Notes: generated by a model not told the origin, from the sequence alone. Shown: positions 24,060 to 33,309, counted from the stretch's first letter. The stretch is DNA of 64,000 nt from CBDHCC01 sp965219235 (GCA_965219235.1 OZ244721.1:1054001-1118000); one strand, 5' to 3'. A program made the numbers and translations.

Positions 24060-25208
24060 CTAGGTAGGAGCGGGGCGCGACCTTGGCAATCGGGACGCGG
24101 GTCTCGCCCGAGCGAGCAGACGGACCAGCGTCCATCCCGCCGCAAGGACGACGAACGGCATGGCGGGATGGTGATAGCGCACCTGTCCGGTGAAGACGAA
24201 CGCCGTCAGGCTGACGAACACCGGCATCAGCAGCAGCAGCGCCAACGGACGGTGCGGCCCGCGTCCGGTCACGACGGCCCGCGCGCCGATCCAGAAGGCG
24301 GGCAGCGCGAGCACCAGCAGAACCAGGTAATAGAGCTGGTTGACGATCTGCGCGATCCTGATCGTGCGCGCCGCGCCGGGATAGCTGTTCTCCAGGCTCC
24401 AGAAGGCGTCGGTGTCCTTGCGCCAGACCAACGCCACCTTCTTCACGCCGAGACTGAGATATGCGAGCGGGTGGCCGGCGATCCAGCGCAGGGCCGCGGC
24501 CTTGAGAGTGCGGTCGACCTCCACCTGCCGCGCCACGCGCTCGCCCGCCGGGACGCCAGTGGCCGCCATCAGCGCCGGCTCTTCGAGCAGCATATGGTCC
24601 CCGGTGGCGCGGTCGTTCGCACCGGTGATAAGCCCGATGCCGCCGTTGGTGGACAGCGACGCCGTGCCCATCGTCATCGCGTTGCGGATCGACCAAGGCA
24701 CAACTATGGCCGCCATGCCGACGCCCAGCGCCAGGGCGCCGATCAGCAGCCTCCTCCAGCCGAGGCGGAACACCCAGGCGACGCCGATCAGCGCGCCCAC
24801 GGGAAACAGCAGCATCTGTGTCCGCATCAGCGCCGCCAGGCCGAACACCATTCCGGCGCCCAGCAACCACGACCAGCGGCCTCGCGCGGCGACTACGAGC
24901 GCCAGCCCCGCCATTCCAATCGCAGCGGCGGCCGGCTCAGACCAGGACGTGCCAACATAGACGATGTGCGCGGGATAGACGGCGTAAAGGAGGGCCGCCA
25001 GGCGACCGGCGAGGCGGTTCTCCAGCACCCGGTCGCCGAACCACAGGATCAGCCCCAGTGTGCCAAGACCCGCGAGCAGATTGACGAGGACAGGTCCTGC
25101 CACGCGCGGCCCGACCAATCGGTGCATGAGCGAGAGCAGCAGCGGATGGCCCACCGGCCATAAGGCGGTCGGCTGCCCCTGCTCCACATATCCACCCCCG
25201 TTCGCCAA
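24060..25208 (-). CDS. Polytopic membrane glycosyltransferase-like protein, probably 5'-truncated
   Basis: Up to 382 residues with about eight membrane segments, resembling ArnT/PMT-type (GT39/GT83-like) transferases that use polyprenyl-phosphate sugars. The only usable start is a TTG at 25208, yet family-like sequence continues upstream in the same frame to a stop at 25271: it reads RLISDGAYYLDRSAELANGG. The DGAYY stretch corresponds to the periplasmic loop carrying the catalytic acid, and no start codon or first membrane helix is found before it. The gene therefore appears to have lost its first 30-60 codons and may be a pseudogene. The remaining body (TALWPVGHPLLLSLMHRL and so on) is intact. 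Confidence 0.65.
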   Translation of the reverse strand: MANGGGYVEQGQPTALWPVGHPLLLSLMHRLVGPRVAGPVLVNLLAGLGTLGLILWFGDRVLENRLAGRLAALLYAVYPAHIVYVGTSWSEPAAAAIGMAGLALVVAARGRWSWLLGAGMVFGLAALMRTQMLLFPVGALIGVAWVFRLGWRRLLIGALALGVGMAAIVVPWSIRNAMTMGTASLSTNGGIGLITGANDRATGDHMLLEEPALMAATGVPAGERVARQVEVDRTLKAAALRWIAGHPLAYLSLGVKKVALVWRKDTDAFWSLENSYPGAARTIRIAQIVNQLYYLVLLVLALPAFWIGARAVVTGRGPHRPLALLLLMPVFVSLTAFVFTGQVRYHHPAMPFVVLAAGWTLVRLLARARPASRLPRSRPAPT

Positions 25209-25332
25209 CTCTGCGCTCCGGTCGAGGTAATAGGCGCCGTCGGAGATCAGTCGCTGCTCACTGAAAGGCTACGGTGCGCCGCCACCTCCCGAGACAGGTC
25301 GCGCGCGGCTGTGCCGGAATGGGACCGATCCG

Positions 25333-25379
25333 GGGCCGCTGCGGGACCTGCAAGACCTTTGCCGTTCCCGCAGCGGCCC
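25333..25379. repeat. 14-bp perfect inverted repeat between divergent genes
   Basis: GGGCCGCTGCGGGA (25333-25346) and TCCCGCAGCGGCCC (25366-25379) form a perfect stem with a 19-nt loop. It ends 14 bp before the M28 peptidase ATG and lies about 60 bp upstream of the end of the truncated glycosyltransferase frame. A terminator is not expected here, so it may be an operator, an RNA structure in the leader, or a relic of a rearrangement. Confidence 0.6.
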
Positions 25380-25393
25380 GCTAGTCCGGTTCT

Positions 25394-26848
25394 ATGAAGC
25401 GACTCCTCCTCTGGGCTACGGCCCTCCTGCCGACCTCCCTCACCGCACAGACGACCGCTCCGCCGAACGCCGCGCCCGAGGTGGCCGCGACTCCGGCCGA
25501 GGACGATGCCCGGCCGCTTAATGCCGTTGTTTACGACAAACGGGTGGTTGAGGCGCGCGACGCGGCTCTGTCGGATACGGTGGCCTACGGCATCGTGCGC
25601 GACCTCACGACCCAGGTCGGGTCGCGCATGGCGGGCACTCCGGCGGAGGCGCGGGCGCGCGACTGGGCGGTGGCGCGGCTGACCGCGATGGGCTTCGCCA
25701 ATGTCCGCATCGAGCCCTTCGACCTGCCCGTCTGGGTGCGCGGCGAGGAGCGGGCTGAGGTGACCGCCCCCTACCCCCAAAAGCTGGCGGTGACCGCGCT
25801 CGGCAATTCGGCGTCAACCGGGCCGGAGGGACTGACGCTGCCGGTCGCCTATTTCCCGACGCTCGCCGACCTGGAGGCGGTGCCGGACGGCTCCCTGACG
25901 GGTCGCATCGCCTTCGTCAGCCATCAGATGACTCCGACGCAGGACGGTTCGTCCTACGGCGCGTTCGGTCCCGCCCGCTTCGTCGGTCCGTCGATCGCCT
26001 CGCAGAAGGGAGCGGCGGCGATCGTCATCCGCTCGGTGGGCACCGACCATCACCGCAATCCGCACACCGGAAACACCAACTTCGCCGACGGCGTCCGGCC
26101 GATCCCGGCGGGCGCGGTGTCGATCCCCGACGCCGAGCAGCTGGCGCGGATGTTCGAGGACGGGCGGCCGGTGACGATGCACCTCACCCTCACGCCTCAG
26201 CCGATCCGACCGGGACAGTCGGGCAACGTCATCGCGGAAGTGCCGGGCTCCGACCCGTCCGCTCCGATCATCGTCATCGGCGGCCATCTCGACAGCTGGG
26301 ACCTGGCCAGCGGGGCGATCGACGACGGCGCGGGCGTGGCGATCACGACGGCGGCGGCCAAGCGTCTGATGGACCTGGGCGGCGGCCGGCGCACGGTGCG
26401 GCTGGTGTGGTTCGGGGCGGAGGAGACGGGCCTGTGGGGCGGCAAGGCCTACGCCGCCGCGCACGGCTCCGAACCGCACGCCTTCGGCGCGGAGAGCGAC
26501 TTCGGGGCCGACCGCATCTGGTCGTTCGACCACCAGTTCGCGCCGGCCGCCAAGCCGGCGGTCGAGCGGCTGGCGCGTGTGCTCGCGCCGCTGGGCATCG
26601 GCGTGGGCAAGGAGGAGAGCGGCGGAGGGCCGGACATCGGTCCGCTGGCGGCGCTCGGCGTGCCCGCGATCGAGATGAGCCAGGACGGCACGCGCTATTT
26701 CGACATCCACCACACGCCCGACGACACGCTGGACAAGATCGACCCGAAGCAGATGGCGCAGAACGTCGCCGCCTGGACCGCGCTGCTCGTCACCATGGCG
26801 GACGCGCCGGAGGTGCTGTCGACCCGCGTGACCCGCGCCGAGCGGTGA
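25394..26848 (+). CDS. Secreted M28 family zinc peptidase with PA domain
   Basis: A 484-residue exported aminopeptidase-like enzyme. The signal peptide is MKRLLLWATALLPTSLTAQ. A protease-associated domain lies around residues 140-270, and the M28 catalytic domain follows. Zinc ligands are visible in VIGGHLDSWD, GAIDDGAG, WFGAEETGLWG (catalytic Glu) and FDIHHTPDD (last His). The family removes N-terminal residues or cleaves dipeptides, probably in the periplasm. No ribosome site precedes the ATG, so the mRNA may be leaderless. The stop overlaps the next small gene as GTGA. Confidence 0.92.
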   Translation: MKRLLLWATALLPTSLTAQTTAPPNAAPEVAATPAEDDARPLNAVVYDKRVVEARDAALSDTVAYGIVRDLTTQVGSRMAGTPAEARARDWAVARLTAMGFANVRIEPFDLPVWVRGEERAEVTAPYPQKLAVTALGNSASTGPEGLTLPVAYFPTLADLEAVPDGSLTGRIAFVSHQMTPTQDGSSYGAFGPARFVGPSIASQKGAAAIVIRSVGTDHHRNPHTGNTNFADGVRPIPAGAVSIPDAEQLARMFEDGRPVTMHLTLTPQPIRPGQSGNVIAEVPGSDPSAPIIVIGGHLDSWDLASGAIDDGAGVAITTAAAKRLMDLGGGRRTVRLVWFGAEETGLWGGKAYAAAHGSEPHAFGAESDFGADRIWSFDHQFAPAAKPAVERLARVLAPLGIGVGKEESGGGPDIGPLAALGVPAIEMSQDGTRYFDIHHTPDDTLDKIDPKQMAQNVAAWTALLVTMADAPEVLSTRVTRAER

Positions 26849-27070
26849 GGGTCGCGCTGCTGCCGCTGGCGCTCGCCGCCTGCTCGCCCGACGGGGGCGG
26901 TGGCACGGCGAAACGGCGCGGCGCTTGCCGAACGGGCGGATGCGATCGCGGCGCAAGCCAACGAGCAGGTGAACAGCGCCATCACGGAGCTGGGGCCGAA
27001 CGAGCTCTACGCCCCGGAGGATACCGATGCCCCATCGGACGGGAGCGGGACGAGCCCGCCCGGTCCTTGA
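26845..27070 (+). pseudogene. Small lipoprotein gene with an apparent 1-nt frameshift
   Basis: A GTG overlapping the M28 stop opens VRVALLPLALAACSPDGGGG, a good lipoprotein signal with its lipobox Cys. About residue 22 this frame turns into Arg/Gly-rich sequence (AKRRGACRTGG). The +1 frame from 26912 reads NGAALAERADAIAAQANEQV and continues to LYAPEDTDAPSDGSGT and a TGA at 27070, which looks like real protein. One extra A in GCGAAACGG would explain this. The joined product would have about 74 residues. Either the gene is broken or the base is a sequencing error. No ribosomal slippery heptamer is seen. Confidence 0.5.
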
Positions 27071-27315
27071 TGAAGGCGGCATGATGTCCGTCGCCGCTTT
27101 GCGTCGGCCGGCACATCAGATCACCCGATCGCCATCGGGAGGCGCAACAAAGAGGCCGTCCGTCGGTTGGACAAGCACCCTCTCGGTCGCAGCGCCGATC
27201 CACAAACTCAGAGGTACGCCCTGCCTGCGACGATTGCCTATGCCGAGGCTGAACCGCGCGGCTTTGAGGAGGTCGCGGGCGTGCGGGCCGAACTCACCAG
27301 GAGACCTTCCGCCCC
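27071..27315. other. Intergenic region upstream of tkt with an orphan open frame
   Basis: No supported gene. A plus-strand frame is open from 27074 to 27315 and ends ALPATIAYAEAEPRGFEEVA, which looks protein-like. It has no ATG or GTG start, and third-position GC is lower than in neighbouring genes. It may be a gene remnant. An AGGAGA ribosome site for tkt is at the end of the region. Confidence 0.35.
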
Positions 27316-29367
27316 ATGACGCAGACTTCCGACGCCGAGCAGCTCGCCATCGACACGATCCGCACCCTGGCGATGGATGCGGTGCAGGCGGCGAATTCCG
27401 GCCATCCGGGCACGCCGATGGCGCTGGCCCCGGTCGGCTACGAGCTGTGGCGCGACCATCTGCGCTACGACCCCGACACGCCCGACTGGCCGAACCGCGA
27501 CCGCTTCGTGCTGTCGGTCGGCCACGCCTCCCTGCTGCTCTACGCGCTCCTGCACCTGGCCGGGGTGCGAGAGATCGACGCGGACGGGAACAAGACCGGC
27601 GCGCCGGCCGTGTCGCTGGACGACATCAGGAACTTCCGCCAGCTCGACTCCAAGACGCCCGGCCATCCCGAATACCGCATGACCACCGGCGTCGAGACGA
27701 CCACCGGACCGCTCGGCCAGGGCTGCGGCAACTCGGTCGGCATGGCGATCGCGGAGCGCGCGCTGGCGGCGCGCTACAACCGCGACGGCTTCGACCTGTT
27801 CGACCACGACGTCTACGTCTTCGCGGGCGACGGCGACATGATGGAGGGCGTCAGCCAGGAGGCCGCCTCGCTCGCCGGCCATCTGCGGCTGTCGAACCTC
27901 TGCTGGGTGTACGACAGCAACCACATCACCATCGAGGGCAAAACCACCCTCACCTTCACCGAGGACACGGGCGAGCGGTTCGAGGCCTATGGTTGGAACG
28001 TGATCCACGTGGACGACGCCAACGATCGCGAAGCGTTCGGCCGCGCGGTGGACTCCTTCAAGGCATGCGGGGACAAGCCGACCTTCATCGTCGTCCACTC
28101 CATCATCGGCTATGGCAGCCCGATCGCCGGCACCAGCAAGGCGCACAGCGACGCGATGGGTGAGGATGCGATCCGCGAGACCAAGCGCTTCTACGGCTGG
28201 CCGGAGGACGCGCGGTTCCGGGTGCCCGACGAGGCGAAGGCGGACCTGTCCGATGCGATGCGCGCGCGCGGCGGCAAGCTGCGCGAGGAGTGGGAGGCAC
28301 TGTTCGCGCGCTACCAGGACACGCACCCCGACCTCGCCCGCGAGATCGAGGGCCTGCGCTCCGGCAAGCTGCCGGACGGCTGGGACGCGGACCTGCCGGC
28401 CTTTCCGGCGGACGAGAAGGGCATGGCGTCGCGCGAGGCGAGCGGGAAGGTCCTGAACGCCATCGCGCCCCATGCGCCGATGCTGATGGGCGGGGCCGCC
28501 GACCTGGCGCCCTCCACCAAGACGCTGATCGCCGAGGGCGGCCAGTTCGAACCCGGTGACTGGGGCGGGCGCAACCTGCATTTCGGGGTGCGCGAGCACG
28601 CGATGGGGGCGGCGGCAAACGGCATGGCGCTCAGCTATCTGCGCCCCTACACCGCCACCTTCCTGGTGTTCGCCGACTATATGCGCCCGCCGATCCGGCT
28701 GGCCGCGATCATGGAGCTGCCGGTCGTGTTCGTCTTCACCCACGATTCGATCGGGGTCGGCGAGGACGGGCCGACGCACCAGCCGATCGAACAGCTCGCC
28801 ATGCTGCGCGCGACGCCGGGCCTCGACACCATCCGGCCGGGCGACGCCAACGAGGTGGTGGAGGCGTGGAAGGTGGCGCTGTCCCACACCCACGAGCCGA
28901 CCGCGCTGATCTTCTCGCGCCAGCCGATCCGCACGCTGGACCGCAGCCGCTACGCCCCGGCGTCAGGGCTGGCGAGGGGAGCCTACGTTCTGGCCGATTG
29001 CGAGGGCGGCGAGCCGGAGGTCATCCTGATCGGCACGGGCAGCGAGGTGCCGCTGGTGGTGGACGCGCACGAGCGGCTGACCACGGAGGGCGTGCGCTCG
29101 CGGGTCGTGTCGATGCCCAGCTGGTTCCTGTTCGAGCGGCAGGACCAGGCCTATCGCGACTCCGTGCTGCCGCCCGGCGTCACCGCGCGCCTGGCCGTCG
29201 AACAGGGCGGATCGCTTGGCTGGGGCCGCTATGTCGGCTTGGCCGGCGACACCATCACCATGTCCACCTTCGGCGCCTCGGCACCCATCGCGAAGCTGAT
29301 GGACAAGTTCGGCTTCACCGTCGACGCGGTCTGCGACGCCGCGCGCGCCCTCATCCAAAAGGCCTGA
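27316..29367 (+). CDS. tkt: Transketolase
   Basis: A 683-residue thiamine-diphosphate enzyme of the non-oxidative pentose phosphate pathway that transfers C2 units between ketose and aldose phosphates. Visible hallmarks are the N-terminal AANSGHPGTPMALAP, the ThDP/metal-binding GDGDMMEGVSQEA through SNHITIEG, the GxG region TTGPLGQG, and the pyrimidine-domain motif FGVREHAMGAAANGMAL with the catalytic Glu. AGGAGA lies 10 nt before the ATG. The fused tal-pgi gene starts 4 nt after its stop, so they form one operon. Length and motifs are normal. Confidence 0.97.
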   Translation: MTQTSDAEQLAIDTIRTLAMDAVQAANSGHPGTPMALAPVGYELWRDHLRYDPDTPDWPNRDRFVLSVGHASLLLYALLHLAGVREIDADGNKTGAPAVSLDDIRNFRQLDSKTPGHPEYRMTTGVETTTGPLGQGCGNSVGMAIAERALAARYNRDGFDLFDHDVYVFAGDGDMMEGVSQEAASLAGHLRLSNLCWVYDSNHITIEGKTTLTFTEDTGERFEAYGWNVIHVDDANDREAFGRAVDSFKACGDKPTFIVVHSIIGYGSPIAGTSKAHSDAMGEDAIRETKRFYGWPEDARFRVPDEAKADLSDAMRARGGKLREEWEALFARYQDTHPDLAREIEGLRSGKLPDGWDADLPAFPADEKGMASREASGKVLNAIAPHAPMLMGGAADLAPSTKTLIAEGGQFEPGDWGGRNLHFGVREHAMGAAANGMALSYLRPYTATFLVFADYMRPPIRLAAIMELPVVFVFTHDSIGVGEDGPTHQPIEQLAMLRATPGLDTIRPGDANEVVEAWKVALSHTHEPTALIFSRQPIRTLDRSRYAPASGLARGAYVLADCEGGEPEVILIGTGSEVPLVVDAHERLTTEGVRSRVVSMPSWFLFERQDQAYRDSVLPPGVTARLAVEQGGSLGWGRYVGLAGDTITMSTFGASAPIAKLMDKFGFTVDAVCDAARALIQKA

Positions 29368-29371
29368 TTCC

Positions 29372-32179
29372 ATGACCTCCCGCCTCGAACAGCTCCGCGA
29401 CGCCGGACAGGCCGTCTGGCTCGATTTCGTCGATCGCACCTATCTGGCGGAGGGCGGCCTCCGAACACTGGTGGCCGAGGACGGTCTGACCGGCGTCACC
29501 TCCAATCCGTCGATTTTCGAGAAAGCGATGGGCCACACGGATGCCTATGACGAGGGCTTCCGCGAGGCCTTGGCGGAGGGCGACGCTTCAATCGTGGACA
29601 CCTACGAGCGCCAGGCGATCGCCGACATCCGCGCGGCGGCCGGCGACCTGAGGCCCGTCTACGACCGGCTGGACGGGCAGGACGGCTATGTCAGCCTGGA
29701 GGTCTCCCCCTATCTGGCGCTCCACACGGACGACACGGTGGCGGAGGCGCGGCGCCTGTGGGCGGCGGTCGAGCGGCCCAATCTGATGATCAAGGTGCCG
29801 GGGACGGAGGCCGGCGCGCCCGCGATCCGCCAGCTGATCGAGGACGGACACAACATCAACGTGACGCTGCTGTTCTCGCAGTCCGCCTATCAGGCCGTGG
29901 CGGAAGCGTATCTGGCGGGGCTGGAGGCGCGGGTGGCGAAGGGCGAGCCGATCGACCGGATCGCCAGCGTCGCCAGCTTCTTCGTCAGCCGCATCGACAC
30001 CGTGATCGACGGCAAGATCGACGCGCGCGTCGAGGCGGGCGATGCCGAGGCGGACGCGCTCAAGGCGCTGCGCGGCAAGGTGGCGATCGCCAACGCGAAG
30101 CTCGCCTACGCCTGGTATCAGGAGATAATCGACGGCGACCGCTGGCGCATGCTGGTGGCGAAGGGCGCGATGCCGCAGCGGCTGTTGTGGGCGTCCACCG
30201 GCGTCAAGGACCCGGATTATCCCGACACCCTCTATGTCGACCAGCTGATCGGGCCGGACACCGTCAACACCATGCCGCCCAAGACGATGGACGCCTTTCG
30301 CGACCACGGCACGGTCGCGCAGAGCCTGACCGCCGATCTGGACGAGGCGCGCCATGTGCTGGCGGAGGCGGAGCGGCTCGGTCTCGATCTGGACAGCGTG
30401 ACCCGCGACCTGGTGACGGCGGGCGTCAAATCCTTTTCCGACGCCGCCGACGACCTGCTGGGTGCGGTCGGCCGCAAGCGCGTCGAGATCCTGGGCGACC
30501 GGCTGAATGGGATGAGCGCCGCCCTGCCCGTACCCTTGCAGGACAAGGTGGACGCGCGGCTGAAGACTGCCGCCGGGGAGGGCTGGACGCGGCGGCTTTG
30601 GGCCGGCGACGCGACGCTCTGGACCGGGGGCGACGAGGGCCGCTGGCTCGGCTGGCTGCCCGCCGCGCGCGGCGAACAGGTCGATTTCGACGTGCTCGCC
30701 GCCTTCGCCCAGGACGCCGCGCGCTTTCCCGACGCGGTGCTGATCGGCATGGGCGGCTCCAGCCTGGGGCCGGAGGTGCTGGGCGCGATGTTCGGCGAGG
30801 CGACCGATGGCCCTGCCCTGCACGTGCTCGACACCACCGACCCGGAGCAGATCCGGGGCGTGGCCGACGCGATCGACCCGAAGAACACCCTGTTCATCGT
30901 CTCCTCCAAATCCGGCTCGACGATGGAGCCGGAGCTGGTGCGCGCCTTCTTCTGGGAGGCGTCGGGGCACATTGGCGATCACTTCGCCGCCGTCACCGAT
31001 CCCGGCAGCAAGCTGGAGGCGGCGGCCAAGGCGCACGATTATGGCCACCTGTTCCACGGCGATCCGGCGATCGGCGGGCGCTATTCGGTGCTGTCGAACT
31101 TTGGCATGGTGCCGGCCGCCGCCATCGGCCTGGACGTATCCGCGTTCTTCGAGGCGACCCGCCCGATGGTGCTCGCCAGTGGCCCCGACGCGCCGCCCGC
31201 CGTCAATCCGGGCGTCCACCTGGGGATCATTTTGGGCGAGGCGGCGGTGGCGGGCCGCGACAAGCTGACGATCGTGCCCTCCCCCGGCCTCGCCCCGATC
31301 GGCGCGTGGCTGGAGCAGCTGATCGCCGAGTCCACCGGCAAGCGGGGCAAGGGCATGGTGCCCGTCGCCGGCGAGCCGCTGGGCGAGCCCGCCGCTTACG
31401 GACCCGATCGGCTGTTCGTGCATCTGCACCTGGCCGGCGACGCCGGCGAGGGGATGCACGCCCGGCTCGACGCCCTGGAGCAAGCGGGGCACCCGGTGGT
31501 GCGGCTGACCGTCACCGACGCGATGCGGCTCGGCCAGGAGTTCGTGCGCTGGGAGGTGGCGACCGCCATTGCGGGCGCGGTGATCGGCATCGACCCCTTC
31601 GACCAGCCCGACGTCGAGGACGCCAAGGTCGCCACGCGCACGCTGGTGGACGCCTATGAGGCGGACGGCACGCTGGACGAAGGCATGCCGACCGCGCAGA
31701 CGCCGGACTTCGCCGTCTTTTCGAGCGGCCGCTCAACCTTCGCCTCCGCCGATCCCGTCGAAATCCTGCGCGCCCAGCTGTCGGGCCTGAGCGCGCCGCA
31801 ATATTTCGGCATGCTCGCCTATCTCGACCGCGACGCGGACAACGAGGCGGCGGTCACGCGGATGCGCGTGGCGGTGCGCGATACCACCGGGGTGGCGACC
31901 GTCGCCGGCTTTGGCCCGCGCTTCCTCCACTCGACCGGCCAGGCCTACAAGGGCGGTCCAAAGACCGGCCACTTCCTGGTGGTCACGCGCGAGGCGCGAC
32001 CCGACCTGGAGATCCCCGGGCATCGCGCGACGTTCGGCACCGTCCAGCTCGCCCAGGCACTCGGCGATATCGACGTGCTCCGGACACGCGGCCAGCGCGT
32101 GCTGCGCGTCCACCTGCTGCACGGCGGCGGTGGTCTGGGCGCGCTGGAGACAGCGGTTCGGGAGGCTCTCGGATCGTAA
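29372..32179 (+). CDS. tal-pgi: Bifunctional transaldolase/glucose-6-phosphate isomerase fusion
   Basis: A 935-residue protein joining two sugar-phosphate enzymes. Residues 1 to about 375 are transaldolase, with GVTSNPSIFEKA near the start and the Schiff-base Lys141 in NLMIKVPGTEAG. The rest is a glucose-6-phosphate isomerase of the long type, with IGMGGSSLGPEVLG, the sugar-phosphate loop FIVSSKSGSTMEPE and later TGQAYKGGPKTGHF. The fusion should channel fructose 6-phosphate between pentose phosphate and hexose pools. Such fusions are known in several alphaproteobacteria and other groups. The gene lies 4 nt after tkt. A repeat-containing gap of 150 bp separates it from gnd. Confidence 0.95.
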   Translation: MTSRLEQLRDAGQAVWLDFVDRTYLAEGGLRTLVAEDGLTGVTSNPSIFEKAMGHTDAYDEGFREALAEGDASIVDTYERQAIADIRAAAGDLRPVYDRLDGQDGYVSLEVSPYLALHTDDTVAEARRLWAAVERPNLMIKVPGTEAGAPAIRQLIEDGHNINVTLLFSQSAYQAVAEAYLAGLEARVAKGEPIDRIASVASFFVSRIDTVIDGKIDARVEAGDAEADALKALRGKVAIANAKLAYAWYQEIIDGDRWRMLVAKGAMPQRLLWASTGVKDPDYPDTLYVDQLIGPDTVNTMPPKTMDAFRDHGTVAQSLTADLDEARHVLAEAERLGLDLDSVTRDLVTAGVKSFSDAADDLLGAVGRKRVEILGDRLNGMSAALPVPLQDKVDARLKTAAGEGWTRRLWAGDATLWTGGDEGRWLGWLPAARGEQVDFDVLAAFAQDAARFPDAVLIGMGGSSLGPEVLGAMFGEATDGPALHVLDTTDPEQIRGVADAIDPKNTLFIVSSKSGSTMEPELVRAFFWEASGHIGDHFAAVTDPGSKLEAAAKAHDYGHLFHGDPAIGGRYSVLSNFGMVPAAAIGLDVSAFFEATRPMVLASGPDAPPAVNPGVHLGIILGEAAVAGRDKLTIVPSPGLAPIGAWLEQLIAESTGKRGKGMVPVAGEPLGEPAAYGPDRLFVHLHLAGDAGEGMHARLDALEQAGHPVVRLTVTDAMRLGQEFVRWEVATAIAGAVIGIDPFDQPDVEDAKVATRTLVDAYEADGTLDEGMPTAQTPDFAVFSSGRSTFASADPVEILRAQLSGLSAPQYFGMLAYLDRDADNEAAVTRMRVAVRDTTGVATVAGFGPRFLHSTGQAYKGGPKTGHFLVVTREARPDLEIPGHRATFGTVQLAQALGDIDVLRTRGQRVLRVHLLHGGGGLGALETAVREALGS

Positions 32180-32206
32180 GAGTTATGAAGTCAACTCGAC
32201 ACCACC

Positions 32207-32297
32207 GCCGCTCGGGCTGAGCCTGTCGAAGCTTTGTCCTTCTTTTGATCGGCTGAAAGGAGGACGGCCCTTCGACAAGCTAAGGGCGAACGGATCG
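32207..32297. repeat. Two-armed CTTCGACAAGCTCAG-type repeat, copy B
   Basis: The left arm CTCGGGCTGAGCCTGTCGAA with GTCCTTCTT and the right arm GGACGGCCCTTCGACAAGCT are inverted around about 35 bp. It lies between tal-pgi and gnd and could fold into a long hairpin, giving attenuation or partial termination inside the sugar-metabolism operon. Confidence 0.75.
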
Positions 32298-32331
32298 TAG
32301 TGAAATTATCATGCGTAAAGGATCAACACCA

Positions 32332-33309
32332 ATGCAGATCGCCGTGATCGGCCTGGGCCGTATGGGTGCCAACATCGCGCGCCGCCTGATGAGGGGCGGA
32401 CACGAAGTCGTGGGTTTCGACCGCAAGCCGGAGGCGGTGCGCGACCTCGCGGACGAGGGTGCCATGGGCGGCAACTCCCTCAAGGACGTGGCCGCCAAGC
32501 TCTCGTCACCGCGCATCTTCTGGGTCATGCTGCCCGCGGGCAAACCGACCGAGGATACGATTGCCGAACTCGCGGCGCTCGCGGAGCCCGCCGACATCAT
32601 CATCGACGGCGGCAACACCTTCTACAAGGACGACATCCGGCGGGCGAAGACCTGCGCGGAGGGCCGTTTCCACTATGTCGATGTCGGCACGTCGGGCGGT
32701 GTGTGGGGGCTGGAACGCGGCTATTGCATGATGATCGGCGGAGAGACGAAGATCGTCGAGTTTCTCGATCCGATCTTCGACACGCTGGCGCCCGGCTATG
32801 GCTCCATCGTGCGCACGCAAGGCCGCGACGCGCCCGATGACCGCGCCGAGCGCGGCTATATCCACGCCGGACCGGCGGGTGCCGGCCATTTCGTGAAGAT
32901 GGTCCACAACGGCATCGAATACGGCCTGATGCAGGCCTATGCCGAGGGCTTCGACATCCTGAAGGGCAAGTCGTCCGAGAAACTGGGCGAGGACGAGCGG
33001 TTCGATATCAACCTGCCCGACGTGGCGGAGGTGTGGCGGCGCGGCAGCGTGATCTCGTCCTGGCTCCTGGATCTGTCCGCCGCGGCGCTGGCCAGGGACG
33101 CGGACCTGCACGAATATTCCGGCAGCGTGTCGGATTCGGGCGAGGGCCGCTGGACGATCGACGCGGCGATGGAGGAGGCGGTGCCCGCCAACGTGCTGTC
33201 CGCCGCGCTGTTCGCCCGCTTCCGCAGCCGGGTGGACTCGACCTTCGGCGACAAGCTGCTCTCGGCCATGCGCTTCGGCTTCGGCGGTCACGTCGAGATG
33301 CCGCAGTGA
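32332..33309 (+). CDS. gnd: 6-phosphogluconate dehydrogenase, short (GntZ/YqeC) type
   Basis: A 325-residue decarboxylating 6-phosphogluconate dehydrogenase. The Rossmann motif IAVIGLGRMGANIARRL is at the N-terminus, followed by IIDGGNTFYKDD, YVDVGTSGGVWGLERGY and the catalytic segment GHFVKMVHNGIEYGLMQAYAEG with Lys and His/Asn. The short length separates it from the 470-residue NADP type. An acidic or basic residue pattern after the first strand (GFDRKPEA) leaves cofactor use open. The ATG at 32332 has AAGGA 9 nt upstream. An ATG seven codons earlier is rejected. The stop overlaps zwf as GTGA. Confidence 0.95.
   Translation: MQIAVIGLGRMGANIARRLMRGGHEVVGFDRKPEAVRDLADEGAMGGNSLKDVAAKLSSPRIFWVMLPAGKPTEDTIAELAALAEPADIIIDGGNTFYKDDIRRAKTCAEGRFHYVDVGTSGGVWGLERGYCMMIGGETKIVEFLDPIFDTLAPGYGSIVRTQGRDAPDDRAERGYIHAGPAGAGHFVKMVHNGIEYGLMQAYAEGFDILKGKSSEKLGEDERFDINLPDVAEVWRRGSVISSWLLDLSAAALARDADLHEYSGSVSDSGEGRWTIDAAMEEAVPANVLSAALFARFRSRVDSTFGDKLLSAMRFGFGGHVEMPQ

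Noticed and set aside
26905..26920. Programmed ribosomal frameshift in the small lipoprotein gene
   Set aside because: No slippery heptamer or downstream stimulatory structure is visible. A single inserted base or sequencing error is simpler.
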